DNA of 64,000 nt from assembly GCA_051294375.1 (NCBI GenBank), contig CM119264.1:17919157-17983156 (forward strand). Direction: 5' to 3'. Within the stretch, counting starts at the first letter, position 1. The number at the start of each line of letters is the position of its first letter. Under the pieces are notes generated by a model. The model was not told the origin of the DNA and did no database searches. It saw only the letters and a program-made list of their open reading frames with translations. Shown piece by piece: positions 38,028 through 47,844 of the stretch. The DNA is from Paraspadella gotoi. Taxonomy: Eukaryota; Chaetognatha. A program made the position numbers and the translations under genes.

Positions 38028-38850
38028 TCACTTGAAGAGCTGTTGGAGCCGGCACGCTCGACGCCGGCGCCTCCGACGCGACCGACCATTCACTGGCTCC
38101 GAAATCCTAATCTTTGCGGGTCGCGTGGCGTTTTCGATGACACCGTAACCATGGGAACAGCTCCACGTTGTATTTTCTGAAACATGATTTCCCGCCATCT
38201 CGAAACGAGGCCAGGTCGTCCGTGGCCATGACACGGGCCGCGACGCGGTTTTCGGCACGTTGATTTCTTGTTCGAAAACAAGAGCTTGGCCTGAGCAAGA
38301 AGAACGAAAGGCGTCCGCCAATGGAAACGGGTCCCTCCGTGTTAAGTCCGTTTGTTTGAAACGGCTCTCTCCCGCTTTCTTTGGCTCCGCGTCGTTCCTG
38401 ATTAGAGAAACACAATTAAGTTCGAGAATCTCGACCATTTTCCTCATACTGGTTTTCAATATCAATATTTCAATTTCTGCTTCCCTTTCCAATCTTCTCC
38501 AACATCATCTGAGCTTCTTTTAATTCCAATAACTTTCTCTGAACTTTCGGCGAAAAACCGCGTAGACGATCCTCGACCTTATACCTTTTTTTGATACAAT
38601 CTCTTCCCGTTGTGCCTCTCGCGACGGTCTCGACACAGCCGACTCGGATGACGTCGTCCTGATTTACGGTCCGTCTCGGCCCTTGGTATTTCTGGAGGAT
38701 CGCGGACGGCGCTCTCTCCCGGGATTTTGGACGTTTGGTTCGACCATCATGGATACTGTGCGGACGGGGGTAGATTGGGTTCGGGACAGACAGAGGGAGT
38801 GACAGAAAATTATTTACATCACGGACGCGACGACAGGGTAATTACGGGTT
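38028..38850 (-). CDS. Candidate coiled-coil protein, one frameshift
   Basis: From about 38850 the minus strand is open without an ATG: NNFLSLPLSVPNPIYPRPHS, PSAILQKYQGPRRTVNQDDV, CVETVARGTTGRDCIKKRYK and VEDRLRGFSPKVQRKLLELK, then EAQMMLEK at about 38495. A one-base shift continues as EREAEIEILILKTSMRKMVE and ILELNCVSLI down to 38028. The helix-like register carrying across the shift argues for one protein with a base error. The plus strand also has a long frame here (38727-39134), so only one may be real. No family was recognised. Confidence 0.35.
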
Positions 38851-39134
38851 CATTAGTAACATCTACATGCGCGGAAATAGGAACAATATTGGGACGGTCA
38901 ACCGGCCATTCGCGGACACGTTCGTTTCAAATAGGTTCAGGGTCATGTATTTTAGAAAATAGTAAATTGGACAACGTAATAAAACCTCCTCAGCCTCACG
39001 CAAAAAGACTTCCGCGCGTCCCGTTTTTAGGTCTGGACGGTTTAAGGAGCCCGCCCGACAGATCCTTAAAAGATCAATCGAGATTTTCGCGCGTTTTTGA
39101 GTTTCACAGCAAGTTTGACCGAGGTTTGGATTAG
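38727..39134 (+). CDS. Candidate plus-strand frame (135 codons)
   Basis: Open frame with protein-like composition: STGHSRTRSFQIGSGSCILE, KPPQPHAKRLPRVPFLGLDG and DRSLKDQSRFSRVFEFHSKF, stop at 39134. It opens at TTG, so it would be an internal or terminal exon. It overlaps the minus-strand candidate at 38028-38850 and no domain is recognised. Confidence 0.3.
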   Translation: MDVWFDHHGYCADGGRLGSGQTEGVTENYLHHGRDDRVITGSLVTSTCAEIGTILGRSTGHSRTRSFQIGSGSCILENSKLDNVIKPPQPHAKRLPRVPFLGLDGLRSPPDRSLKDQSRFSRVFEFHSKFDRGLD

Positions 39135-40017
39135 TTAAATACAACTGATATTCGACTAAATTGTCTAAAAATCTGTCTAAATTCAGTTAACATATGCCTT
39201 AAAATCCTTTCCGAAATATTCTCGCTATCCTCAGTAATGCTATCCATGATTCTACTTCGAAAAAATCGTTGGAAGCGGCGGAAGCGAAGAAAAAATGGCG
39301 ACGAAAGCATTATTTTAAAATATTTGCCCTTTGTATTTTTTCATGGACGTTTCTTAATCTGAGAAAGGGGGATTCAGATTTTATTACGTAAGTTTCTCAC
39401 GCTTACATACTTCCCCCGATGGGTTAAAGTCCCCAAGAGGCCAAAGTTTGCCGCGAGAGTCATAATCCTCCCGCGCGTTCCTTTGTACTTCCTCCGATAT
39501 TTCGTGGCAGAGCCACTATCGAAGAAAGTTTACCTTTTGTTAATTTATAAATTTTAAGTTATTAATCCTAAATATAAAGCTGTAAATTAATTTTAACTAA
39601 TTAACTATATTTACTTAAAATTTTGAAATGTAAAAATGTAACAAATCTAATACTATTAATACCTTAAAATAATTCCATAAAATGTAGAACTACCAAAGGT
39701 ATATTTTTAGAAAGACGAGTACTTTTCTCGCGGAATTCCAAATGATAAGAACATGGATTTGTTCAACCTAGAATGGAAGGAAGAATTAATTTATTAATTA
39801 TTTTAGTTATATAAATAATAAATATTTAATAAATATTTACATTTTTGTGAAATAGTAGAAAATTATTATTTTCGATGTTTACGATTCGGCCTTCCATCGG
39901 AGAATGAGCTGGAACGAGAATTGGTAAAGAGCAAAAGTAAGGGATGTTTAGGAAGCAAATGATCATCGTTCAATCTGCTTCTCCGCTCGTACCACTATGT
40001 TAGCGCCTATTGTTACA
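39135..40017. other. Intergenic DNA, nothing recognised
   Basis: GC-richer to 39520, then AT-rich. No supported gene. It ends where the second copy of the duplication starts. Confidence 0.5.
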
Positions 40018-42078
40018 TCAACTTTAAACTACTAAATTTATGTAATTCATACAAAGCACTGATGAAGAACGAAATGCACGTTCGAACATGTCTGCTCTTA
40101 CAAAATAAAATTCGTTGGAAAAACTAAAAAAAATGTTATTTCGTCTAAGCATATAGAGTCGTACTGTGATTTATCTTGAAAGAAAACAGTATGAGTAAAG
40201 TATGAGTTAAAAATACTAATTGGAAAAAGAGATCACGAAAAAAATAAATAGAGTGAGAGGCACAGCAAAATTTTTCATAAAAAGTCTGAATACCAAGTGG
40301 TAAAATAAATTAAATATTCTCTGAAGACAGAATAAAGCTTTAAATCAGAATTATGCTGAAATTTACAAATGCCCAAAGTTGGAATCTTACATCAGGCTTC
40401 CGTTGTTTGCTCAATATTCATAAAAAAAAGTATACTAGCAATTGGAAAAATTAATAAAATGTTAATTAAGTTATAACTTTTATACCGTTCATTATCAATA
40501 CATTCTAATAATCATTTAATATTTTCACAATTTTTGGCGAGAATTTTTGTCACTCGATTGCTTTTCTATATTTTTGACACAACTCTAAAAATGAAAAAGG
40601 TTGGTGACTGGATGGGCAGAAATCAAATAGAAGAAATGCAGAAATAAAATAATCAATATATTATTCATAAACGGTGTAAAAAGTTTTATTTGTTTGGTCA
40701 GTCGAAAATAAGAATTTTATGAGAAAAAATATTAAAAAATAAATCATTACGATTCCTAACTTAAACAAAAGGTGAATCTGAATTTTTTTTATGACTTTGG
40801 TTAGCATGAAACCTATCCATACAAACGTCGAAAAAAGTGAAATCCCTAAAAAGAACAAATATGATTCATACATTATGAATAAACGACAATTTGATTCTTG
40901 TAAAAGGTCAATGGTTCCAAACCGTAAGATCTTAAAAATATATTTTCCACGTCTTTCCTAACTCAGATTTATTTTTGTCAGAAAGGATACAAACGGTAGG
41001 CCACTAAAACAATCCAATTGGGCTCAATCTGCCAATGAGCACAATAAGTCCGATCAATTTGAAAGACCATTTTTCGCCCAGTGATAAATACCGTCCAGCT
41101 TTTTCTACAAATGCCTCCAGAAATGAGATCACAAAGTTCATGCAAGAAAAGCGCAAGGAAAATTGGTCATTGTTGTAAAGCTTCTGTAAAGTTGTTCTTT
41201 AGATGAGAATAAAAGGTTTTTGTCTATTTTTGGTAGCACCACTTTTTTTTGCAGTGACTCAACCCAAGGTTGAATATGAGCTTATATTTAGAGTCGCGTG
41301 TAAATTGAGGCTTATGATAGTCAGGGGCATCAAAAAAGCTGTCAAACAAAAACTATTTTATCCCGTTTGTTTCTTGTCGACAATAAAGAAAATGCATACA
41401 ACCCAGCAAGACTGGAATCCAAAAGCAAAAGCCACAGAATCGTTGAATGCTGTGGTTCAGAAACTATTATTTCCCAGGCTGTGGTAAAACCCCAAGCCCC
41501 AGAGGCTTATGCTTAGCTATGTAAGCATCGCATGACATCATTTCATCTTTAAAATGTACCTTTGCCCATCGGGTTTTGTCAATCAATCCTCTGGTTGTAA
41601 AACAAACATATTTTTAATGCCGAAGTAGAAATCAAAGGTGGTGGATATTTCTCATGTGATAAACTAATTAGGATTTGGAACGGCGACTTATTTCTTCTTA
41701 GTCTTTTGAGTAACCAAAGTTGGGTTCCATGATTTCTTCTTTGTACTTTGAAAAAAGAAAGAGACTATAAAAAAGTCCACGAAGTCATAAGGAGAAGTTG
41801 AGCAAGAGAAGTTGTCGCTTTGCTGAATGTTTTAAAAAAACATTTTTTTCATTGTACTGATATGATGGAAATCATATTTTACTGTGGGTATTGCTCGGGT
41901 TCACCCGCGCAACAACTTTTTTTCCTCAGCATTATCAAATAGAAAAAAATTTAATAAGTTAAAAACTTATCAGCAGATCTCGACTCTATAACCACTTTGT
42001 GGGTCTGTCGTCATTATCTTAGAATTATGATAATTATGCATTGTGTTTTTTTCCTTTCTGTTTCGTTGTGATTTGATT
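40018..42078 (+). repeat. Direct duplication 1, copy B
   Basis: Matches 33611-35731, with numerous single-base losses (for example CGAACATGTC against CGAAACATGTC, and GTTGGAAAAAC against GTTGGGAAAAAC). Unlike copy A it continues past GTGATTTGATT into the terminal repeat of the Penelope-like element. Confidence 0.88.
40050..40105 (+). ncRNA. Hammerhead-like motif, copy with core deletion
   Basis: CTGATGA at 40059-40065 and stem II as in the 33654 copy, but the core reads CGAACATGTC with one A missing. If not a base error this would abolish cleavage. Confidence 0.6.
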
Positions 42079-42124
42079 TAGAACAAAGTTTGAAGAGAGA
42101 TTTAACAACGATTTTATTTCAAGT

Positions 42125-42175
42125 GAAACGGACATGTTTCGACTCACATACGAGTCTTCTTCAGCGCCAATTCAA
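42125..42175 (-). ncRNA. Hammerhead ribozyme-like motif in left terminal repeat
   Basis: Minus strand: CTGAAGA (42164-42158), stem II GACTC/GAGTC, and GAAACATGTC (42140-42131). The base at core position 7 (A for T) is a tolerated position. Stem I pairs GCG with CGT. It is identical in the core to the copy at 44978-45032. Confidence 0.72.
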
Positions 42176-42334
42176 TTTGTGAATTTGAAGAGAATTTTGT
42201 GCATAAGAAAGAGAGAGAGAAGAGAAGAGAGACAGAGCAAAGTTTCCAACACAGAGTTTGAGAGAAAAGGATAGTGTTCAGTTTTTTAGGGACAGGTGAA
42301 GGTGAGGACAGAGATAGTTTGTGAAAAGAAATTG

Positions 42335-42376
<42 letters not shown>

Positions 42377-42718
42377 TGCCTTAAAATATATTACATTATG
42401 AAATGTACAACAATGTTAAAATTTGGTAAACTTTAATAATGAATTAATCAACAATTAGCTACAGTAATAAATTAGTGAAATGAAATAGAAGTTCAGAATG
42501 TGAAATATTTATTGTTAGTGAGGATAGCTAAGTAATTAGAAAAGGGAAATTTCAAGTAATAGAAAGAGCTCAAAAATGAGCTGGCCCCCCTTGGTTATGA
42601 ACAAATGAAAGGCTAGATTGATAAGGTCGGGTCATTGGTGTGTCATTGGCTGAGAGGACAGGTTGGTGGAGCCTACTAGTGCAGAGCTGGGAAGACTTCC
42701 TTGCGGGAAGAACCAAGG

Positions 42719-44695
42719 CTACTCGGATGTCTCTCTGGCCTGGTACGCCTGCCGACTGCCCTCTTCTTGCCTGCTGGCGAGGTGGGCGGCTGTCCATTCT
42801 TGCCACTTTCGCGACAGGAGTGGTGGCCTCCCCCCTTCCTCCTGCAGCCGTCGCTTTGGGCGGCGCTCAGTCCACAGAGGAAGGGAATGAGTTGCTGCAG
42901 TTGAAGGAGAGGTATCGTCTGCCCATTGCCTGCGCAAGGGTCTCCGCCTATCTCGTTGAGTGGAGATGGGGGAATCATTGTGCGGACGTGGTGGAGACGG
43001 GGCCTCCACCACGCTTTTGATAAGCGAATCATAGCTTGGAGGGAGAATCGAATCGTCCTCCATCACGTTCAAAGAGGGCTCGAGGGCTTTGATGTAGATT
43101 GCCTCTCTAATACCTCTTGAAAACCAGCTTGGGTCATGGGACAGCACGAGACAGTCTGATTCTCTGAATAGATGGCCAGTATTAGCCGTGTGTTCGGCTA
43201 TAGCAGATAGGTAGTGGCCTCTAGCGTCACGATAGGGTCTCGTATGCTGCTGGAATCGGTCTGTTAGAGACTTTCCTGTCTCGCCCACGTATGCTGCTGT
43301 GCAGGCTGGTTGCCGCCCCTGCACAGGCCGCCCAATAGACGGCTCCTGATGTTTTCGGTCTGGGGATTTTATCTTTCGGTTTCACCAATAGCTCACGCAA
43401 GGAGCCGCGGGCCGTCACTGAGGTGGAGATCCCTGCTTTGCTAGCACCCCACCAATGACTCAGTGATCCCCTGGTGGTAGGGGAGGGACAAGTGACCCAC
43501 GTTCTTTGGGCGCTTCTGCTTTCTCAATTGCGCTGTGGTGGGCGCGGTAGGCACTTCAGCAGCAAGCTCCCTTTCTGCCTCCTGGGGACGGAGGTAGAAA
43601 CTGCATCAGCGGCTACTTGGGCAGCCCCTAGGTGGCCACTGCCCTCAACAGACACGCCCGGTACCTAGCCCTCTTGAAGGCCCACAATGGGTAACCATTG
43701 ATCGCCAAGGCTCTTTTGACGTGCTCAAGCTCGGCGGCCTGAAGCTCGGGGTCGACGGAATCAATGCTGCTCTCCTGGTAAGGGACTGACCGTGGCAAGC
43801 TTGTGAGATAAGGGCGCATGAGAGTCAAAGGGATGTATTGGTCTGTGTGCGTCGGTTTGCGATATACTGAAAAATCCAATGAGCCACCTCTTTGCGCTGT
43901 ATAAGCACATCGAGCATTGGAATTGACCATTCTCCTCTTTCTCACATGTCCACTTAATACTCACATGAATCCCATTCAGGTGATTCAGGAGATCCTCAAT
44001 GAGGTCTCGTCTCACGGCCAGGATGGTATCGTCTGCTTTCCGATACCAGAAGAGGATTGACTCTGCCCCATGCAACGATCGAAAAGAGGACAAAGCTTCC
44101 ACCTCATAGTCCTCCATATAGAAATCTGCCAGAGGACTTGATGTCGACTTGCCCATCCCTAAGCCACCAGGCTGGGCGTAGTACTGTCCATCGAACCTGA
44201 AGTACGCCAGTTCCAGGTCGAGCCGTAGCAGTGCCATGATGTCATCCAATTGGATTGGCGTACGCTCGTGTAATTGCCGGTCTTCCTCAAGCGGCGTTCT
44301 GCTGATTGTAACGCCAATTCTTGGGGAATATTTGTAAACATGCTCTTTAAATCACACGAGACCAAGAGATGAGTATCGGGCACTATAATATGCTGCAGCT
44401 TTTCCGTCAGATCAACAGAGTTCCGGAGGTGGTGTTGATTACCAACGAGCGGAGTGAGGATGCGCCCCAACTCCTTCGTCATTCCATTAAAAATGGAATT
44501 GCGGGCTGATACGATCGGGCGTAATGGTAAACCGGGCTTATGTACCTTCGGCTGACCGAAGAACAAAGGAGGCTGCGTAGAGTCAGGATTGACTCTGTGA
44601 AATACTGACGGGGGACAGTACTCACGTATTCTTTTCGTTACGGTCTGAATCCGAGCTCTGTAAGCTAGAGTTGGATCCTTACTGTAGCTAATTGT
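42719..44695 (-). pseudogene. Penelope-like reverse transcriptase / GIY-YIG endonuclease, frameshifted
   Basis: Read on the minus strand: SYSKDPTLAYRARIQTVTKR leads into FFGQPKVHKPGLPLRPIVSA and LVSCDLKSMFTNIP (44690-44159). A shifted frame has FRFDGQYYAQPGGLGMGKST and WYRKADDT (44249-43950), the latter in place of the usual YVDD catalytic box. Next GSLDFSVYRKPTHTDQYI (to 43628), then KDKIPRPKTSGAVYWAACAG and, after another shift, AYVGETGKSLTDRF with QHTRPYRDARGH and REAIYIKALEPSLN (GIY-YIG domain, to 42719). The order RT then GIY-YIG is diagnostic of Penelope-like elements. At least three frame changes and a lost N-terminus make it inactive as assembled, unless the shifts are base errors. 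Confidence 0.88.
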
Positions 44696-44774
44696 TGATA
44701 TTATTCATTATTAAAGTTTACCAAATTTTAACATTGTTGTACATTTCATAATGTAATATATTTTAAGGCACTGT

Positions 44775-44782
44775 CTCTCTCT

Positions 44783-44815
<33 letters not shown>
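44775..44815 (+). repeat. (CT)n microsatellite in right terminal repeat
   Basis: CT run with one interruption. The mirror GA run is at 42340-42372 in the left terminal repeat. Confidence 0.9.
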
Positions 44816-44819
<4 letters not shown>

Positions 44820-44977
44820 CAATTTCTTTTCACAAACTATCTCTGTCCTCACCTTCACCTGTCCCTAAAAAACTGAACACTATCCTTTCTCTCAAACTCT
44901 GTGTTGGAAACTTTGCTCTGTCTCTCTCTCTCTCTCTCTCTTTCTTTATGCACAAAATTCTCTTCAAATTCACAAAT

Positions 44978-45032
44978 TGAATTGGCGCTGAAGAAGACTC
45001 GTATGTGAGTCGAAACATGTCCGTTTCACTAT
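44978..45032 (+). ncRNA. Hammerhead ribozyme-like motif in right terminal repeat
   Basis: CTGAAGA 44988-44994, stem II GACTC/GAGTC with a 6-7-nt loop, GAAACATGTC 45012-45021. It is preceded by a CT tract and AAATTGAATTGGCG. Same fold as the minus-strand copy at 42125-42175. Confidence 0.74.
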
Positions 45033-45084
45033 GAAATAAAAATCGTTGTTAAATCTCTCTTCAAACTTTGTTCTAGATAAATTA

Positions 45085-45480
45085 TGCAAAATTATGTCCA
45101 TCCGTCTGTCTGCCTGTCCATCCGTTCCGTCTGTCAGTCCTTCCATCCGAATGAAATTTTGTGAGTAGGTGTATCATTGAGCTGAATATAAAGTTTCAGG
45201 GGAATCGTGCGAGTGGAAATTAATTTAAATGGAAAAAAAAGCAACATTTACTTAAAAATTTTTATCAATCTTGACTCATAATTACTCTAATAAATCATAA
45301 TTTGATGGATATATTAAGATGAAGTTTTGTGTGTGTTAGTAAAATGTGTGATTGATGAAGATATAAAGATAAAAAATAAGGAGAAAAAAAGGAAAAGAAA
45401 GAAAGAAAGAAAAAAAGAAAGAAAGAAAGAAAGAAACTATCTAGAGCAGATACGACATTGTTAGCCCAAACTTGTTATTT
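45085..45480 (-). repeat. Composite repeat family copy D (short)
   Basis: GTCCATCCGTCTGTCTGCC, GAATCGTGCGAGTGGAAATT, then GAAAGAAAGAAA tracts and ACGACATTGTTAGCCCAAAC correspond to the beginning and end blocks of the family, with most of the core replaced. Confidence 0.5.
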
Positions 45481-45539
45481 TCCTTATAGAAAATGTGAGG
45501 ATAGTTGTAGGCCATCTTCCGGACTGGGAATTATGCTTG

Positions 45540-45660
45540 TGGGGTTGCTACAACCCCAGGTCGGTTCACAACCATCTTTGAACTTCCAGTTGGCATCGAA
45601 CCTCGGACCTCATAGTCAATAAGCTGATGAGTTTAATGAGCCTCCGAACTCGAGAAATGC
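45540..45660 (-). mobile_element. tRNA-derived SINE overlapping the XK-related stop codon
   Basis: Minus strand: GGAGGCTCATTAAACTCATC and AGC (A-box region) followed by GAGGTTCGATGCC-type B-box (CCGAGGTTCGATGCC). The GGCTCATT…CATCAGC block matches the SINE in CRK intron 5. The body continues GGTTGTGAACCGACCTGGGG to about 45540. Confidence 0.6.
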
Positions 45661-46520
45661 CCGCTACAGACCAACAAACTATCCTTCAACTCGGCCATAG
45701 TAAAAAGTCGCAGCAGAAGAGTCGGTCCAAGAAAGCACAACCAGATGTTTAATTTGAGAGTCCAAACATAGACGAGATAGACAAAGATGACTATGGCGAC
45801 GACGCCCTGGACCAAACCCAACACCCCGGTCGGGGACGCCAATTTTCCACGAGATTTGGCCGCGTATGACGCCAATCCGATGGTGGAGAGCGAAAACGAA
45901 ATTAGCGTTTTGTAGTTGTTTATCTTCCATGTGCAATATTCGAGCATGTTCAATCCTACAATCTCACAGCGACACGGTTCGGCGGTCTCGAACATTGACC
46001 CATTTTCGACGATCCTATACAGTATGCGTTTTTTATCCCTACCCATGCATAGTTCGGTGGTCCCGCTTGTCAGGGCCACGACCTGAGCCGAAGCCTGCAA
46101 CAGCAGCTGGGGAAAGGACTCCAGCAATACGTGGAGAAACTCGAAGGCTTCGAGGCAGCGGAGTTTAGTCAATGTCGCCATCGATGGTTGGTCGTTATTT
46201 TGCAGTCTGTCGTCTAAATGTTTATCGATGGCAAAGACAACATTGGCAAGGCCAAGGACGCACATGGTGCCCATTGCCAATTTGCGCCACCAAGTGCCAT
46301 TTATACGAGGATACAATGCCGCCTCGCGTCGCAAGCTACGCAACGCTGTGATACTAGAAACGCCGGCGTGTGTTGCCAGGACGAAGGCCATAGCGGCGCC
46401 CAGATGTCGCTCGAGGTAAAAATCAAGAAAACAATAGTGAATCGTCGTTTCAACGTCGGTGACGACGTCAAAGACGCTGAGGACGACGACGACGATGAGA
46501 GAAATCAGTTGCGTCTTCAT
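45633..46520 (-). CDS. XK-related protein (multi-pass membrane protein)
   Basis: Intronless frame of 295 residues. Membrane segments: LISLIVVVVLSVFDVVTDV (about 4-22), AAMAFVLATHAGVSSI (42-57), LAMGTMCVLGLANVVFAI (81-98), a central amphipathic block EAFEFLHVLLESFPQLLLQA (about 122-145), LISFSLSTIGLASYA (205-220), GLVQGVVAIVIFVYLVYV (236-253) and IWLCFLGPTLLLRLFTM (259-275). The E..ES.PQL.LQ block is the most conserved part of XK/XKR proteins, several of which are caspase-activated phospholipid scramblases. It is shorter than vertebrate XKRs (about 400 residues), and the scramblase role is inferred. The last codons and stop lie in a tRNA-like SINE. A GA tract lies about 35 bp upstream of the start. 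Confidence 0.75.
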   Translation of the reverse strand: MKTQLISLIVVVVLSVFDVVTDVETTIHYCFLDFYLERHLGAAMAFVLATHAGVSSITALRSLRREAALYPRINGTWWRKLAMGTMCVLGLANVVFAIDKHLDDRLQNNDQPSMATLTKLRCLEAFEFLHVLLESFPQLLLQASAQVVALTSGTTELCMGRDKKRILYRIVENGSMFETAEPCRCEIVGLNMLEYCTWKINNYKTLISFSLSTIGLASYAAKSRGKLASPTGVLGLVQGVVAIVIFVYLVYVWTLKLNIWLCFLGPTLLLRLFTMAELKDSLLVCSGHFSSSEAH

Positions 46521-46551
46521 TTTGGAGAAATGAGATCGAATGAGAGGCGAA

Positions 46552-46555
<4 letters not shown>

Positions 46556-46588
<33 letters not shown>
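46556..46588 (+). repeat. (GA)n microsatellite upstream of the XK-related gene
   Basis: GA run just 5' of the minus-strand start codon, probably within the 5' UTR or promoter. Confidence 0.95.
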
Positions 46589-46589
<1 letters not shown>

Positions 46590-46676
46590 CAGAGAGAAGA
46601 TATCACATGGCCTCTTTAATTTATAAATATAATTAGAATGATCAAAGTCATTAAAAAAGTAATATGATATTTCGTC

Positions 46677-47130
46677 TGTAATGAGAAAAATAATAACATC
46701 GTAGGAGTATCAAGCCACCAAAAGCAAATCGGATCGGAGACTCGGGCGATCTCCGCGGAAATGGAATCGCCGAATCCTGATTGGTCAAGCATGGAACCGG
46801 ATTCGTCCAATCAGCTTGCAGTATCATCGGAACTGTAAATTTTACCCACGTCGCCGATCCTCTTCCTTAGTTATAAATAGACCTAGCTTGTCTAAGTTTC
46901 AGTAGCATTGACTCCTGCGTGTGTCTCACCGTCGCCTTCATTCTCAGAATAAAATTCTCTTCCTGATTTCAACCTTAGAAATCCATGAGTTTTTCCTTAA
47001 ATGTGGTGACAGGACTTCTGGGCAAGACTCACCACTCCTCTGGAAAGGCCAAAGCCTCCAACGACCACGCCACCCCAAATGGACCCCGTCCCTTCCGCCT
47101 CCACCGGGCAAGGGCCTCCACCCCTCCCGC
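46677..47130 (+). mobile_element. LTR-retrotransposon-like fragment (LTR, primer site, leader)
   Basis: On the plus strand: two CCAAT-type boxes (GATTGGTCAAG about 46780, CCAATCAGC 46808), TATA box TTATAAATAG (46870-46879), then AATAAA only about 70 bp later (46950). Promoter and polyA signal this close are typical of an LTR. TGGTGACAGGACTT at 47004-47017 resembles a tRNA-Leu-type primer binding site. Beyond it a short frame starts MDPVPSASTGQGPPPLPPP and stops at once. The LTR limits are uncertain, no partner LTR was found, and no pol genes follow. The block is promoter-like and could alternatively be a bidirectional promoter shared with the XK-related gene. Confidence 0.4.
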
Positions 47131-47171
47131 CTCCTAAAGGATAAAACGACGCCGAAATTTGGTTTCAGAGG

Positions 47172-47202
47172 AGACGACGACGACGACGACGACGACGACG
47201 AC
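47172..47202 (+). repeat. (GAC)n triplet repeat
   Basis: About ten GAC units. Both plus frames through it (Asp or Thr runs) look repeat-driven. Confidence 0.85.
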
Positions 47203-47844
47203 TTGGTGCACTTGGAAGCACTGCGGAATCACGACTAAAGGTGGAATCATCGCAAAACAAATTATGCAAATCGTAACTGAAACCAACTACCACAATCAGC
47301 CGAAGATGAGAGGCCGGTCGTGGGTAAAAAGCCTAATTCCATGCTCACGACCCGTTCCATTGCTGCTGAGGGGCTATAGCCTATACGAGTAGTGACGCCG
47401 CCATTTCTTTGATTATTGGTATACTATACTTTAGGAGGAGAAAGCAACCATCTGTATTAGCTATGCGTTTTTAAAGCTTCTGCCTTTCATTTTACTCTTT
47501 GCATAGTTGGGGATGGCGCAATCTCAGTCCGTCTCCATTCAATCCACCATTTGAACTTCAGGCTCCGGTTCTTAAAAAAAAAAAAAAACTCTATCTTTTC
47601 TATTTTAATAATTTTATTAATCAATTATCGATTTTTCGATCTGTCGGTCTAACCAAATTATTCTGATGGCAAAAGATTACATAAGTTTTAAAAAATATTG
47701 TATTAGAAAATATAAAGGGTAAAAACATAACAACTTTTCTATATAGACTTTATAGTATATTCATTTTTCGTCCATTAAACTAATTAGAGTTGCTTTATTT
47801 TTACTATAACACTTGTTAAGATAAACATTGTAAACTTAAAGAGG

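Larger units (their letters stand above)
42085..45065 (-). mobile_element. Penelope-like retroelement with inverted terminal repeats
   Basis: About 380 bp at 42085-42465 is repeated in reverse at 44685-45065. Shared parts include AACAAAGTTTGAAGAGAGAT, TAACATTGTTGTACATTTCA and ACAATTAGCTACAGTAA, plus CT/GA tracts. Between them the minus strand encodes a decayed reverse transcriptase and GIY-YIG nuclease. Each terminal repeat carries a hammerhead motif pointing outward. Penelope-like elements are known to have inverted or direct pseudo-LTRs and hammerhead ribozymes. The reverse transcriptase opens in the terminal repeat itself, so the 5' coding end is lost. Insertion sits against duplication copy B. 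Confidence 0.87.

Noticed and set aside
42640-43020. 126-codon plus-strand frame over the Penelope element
   Set aside because: It is the antisense shadow of the GIY-YIG coding region on the minus strand.
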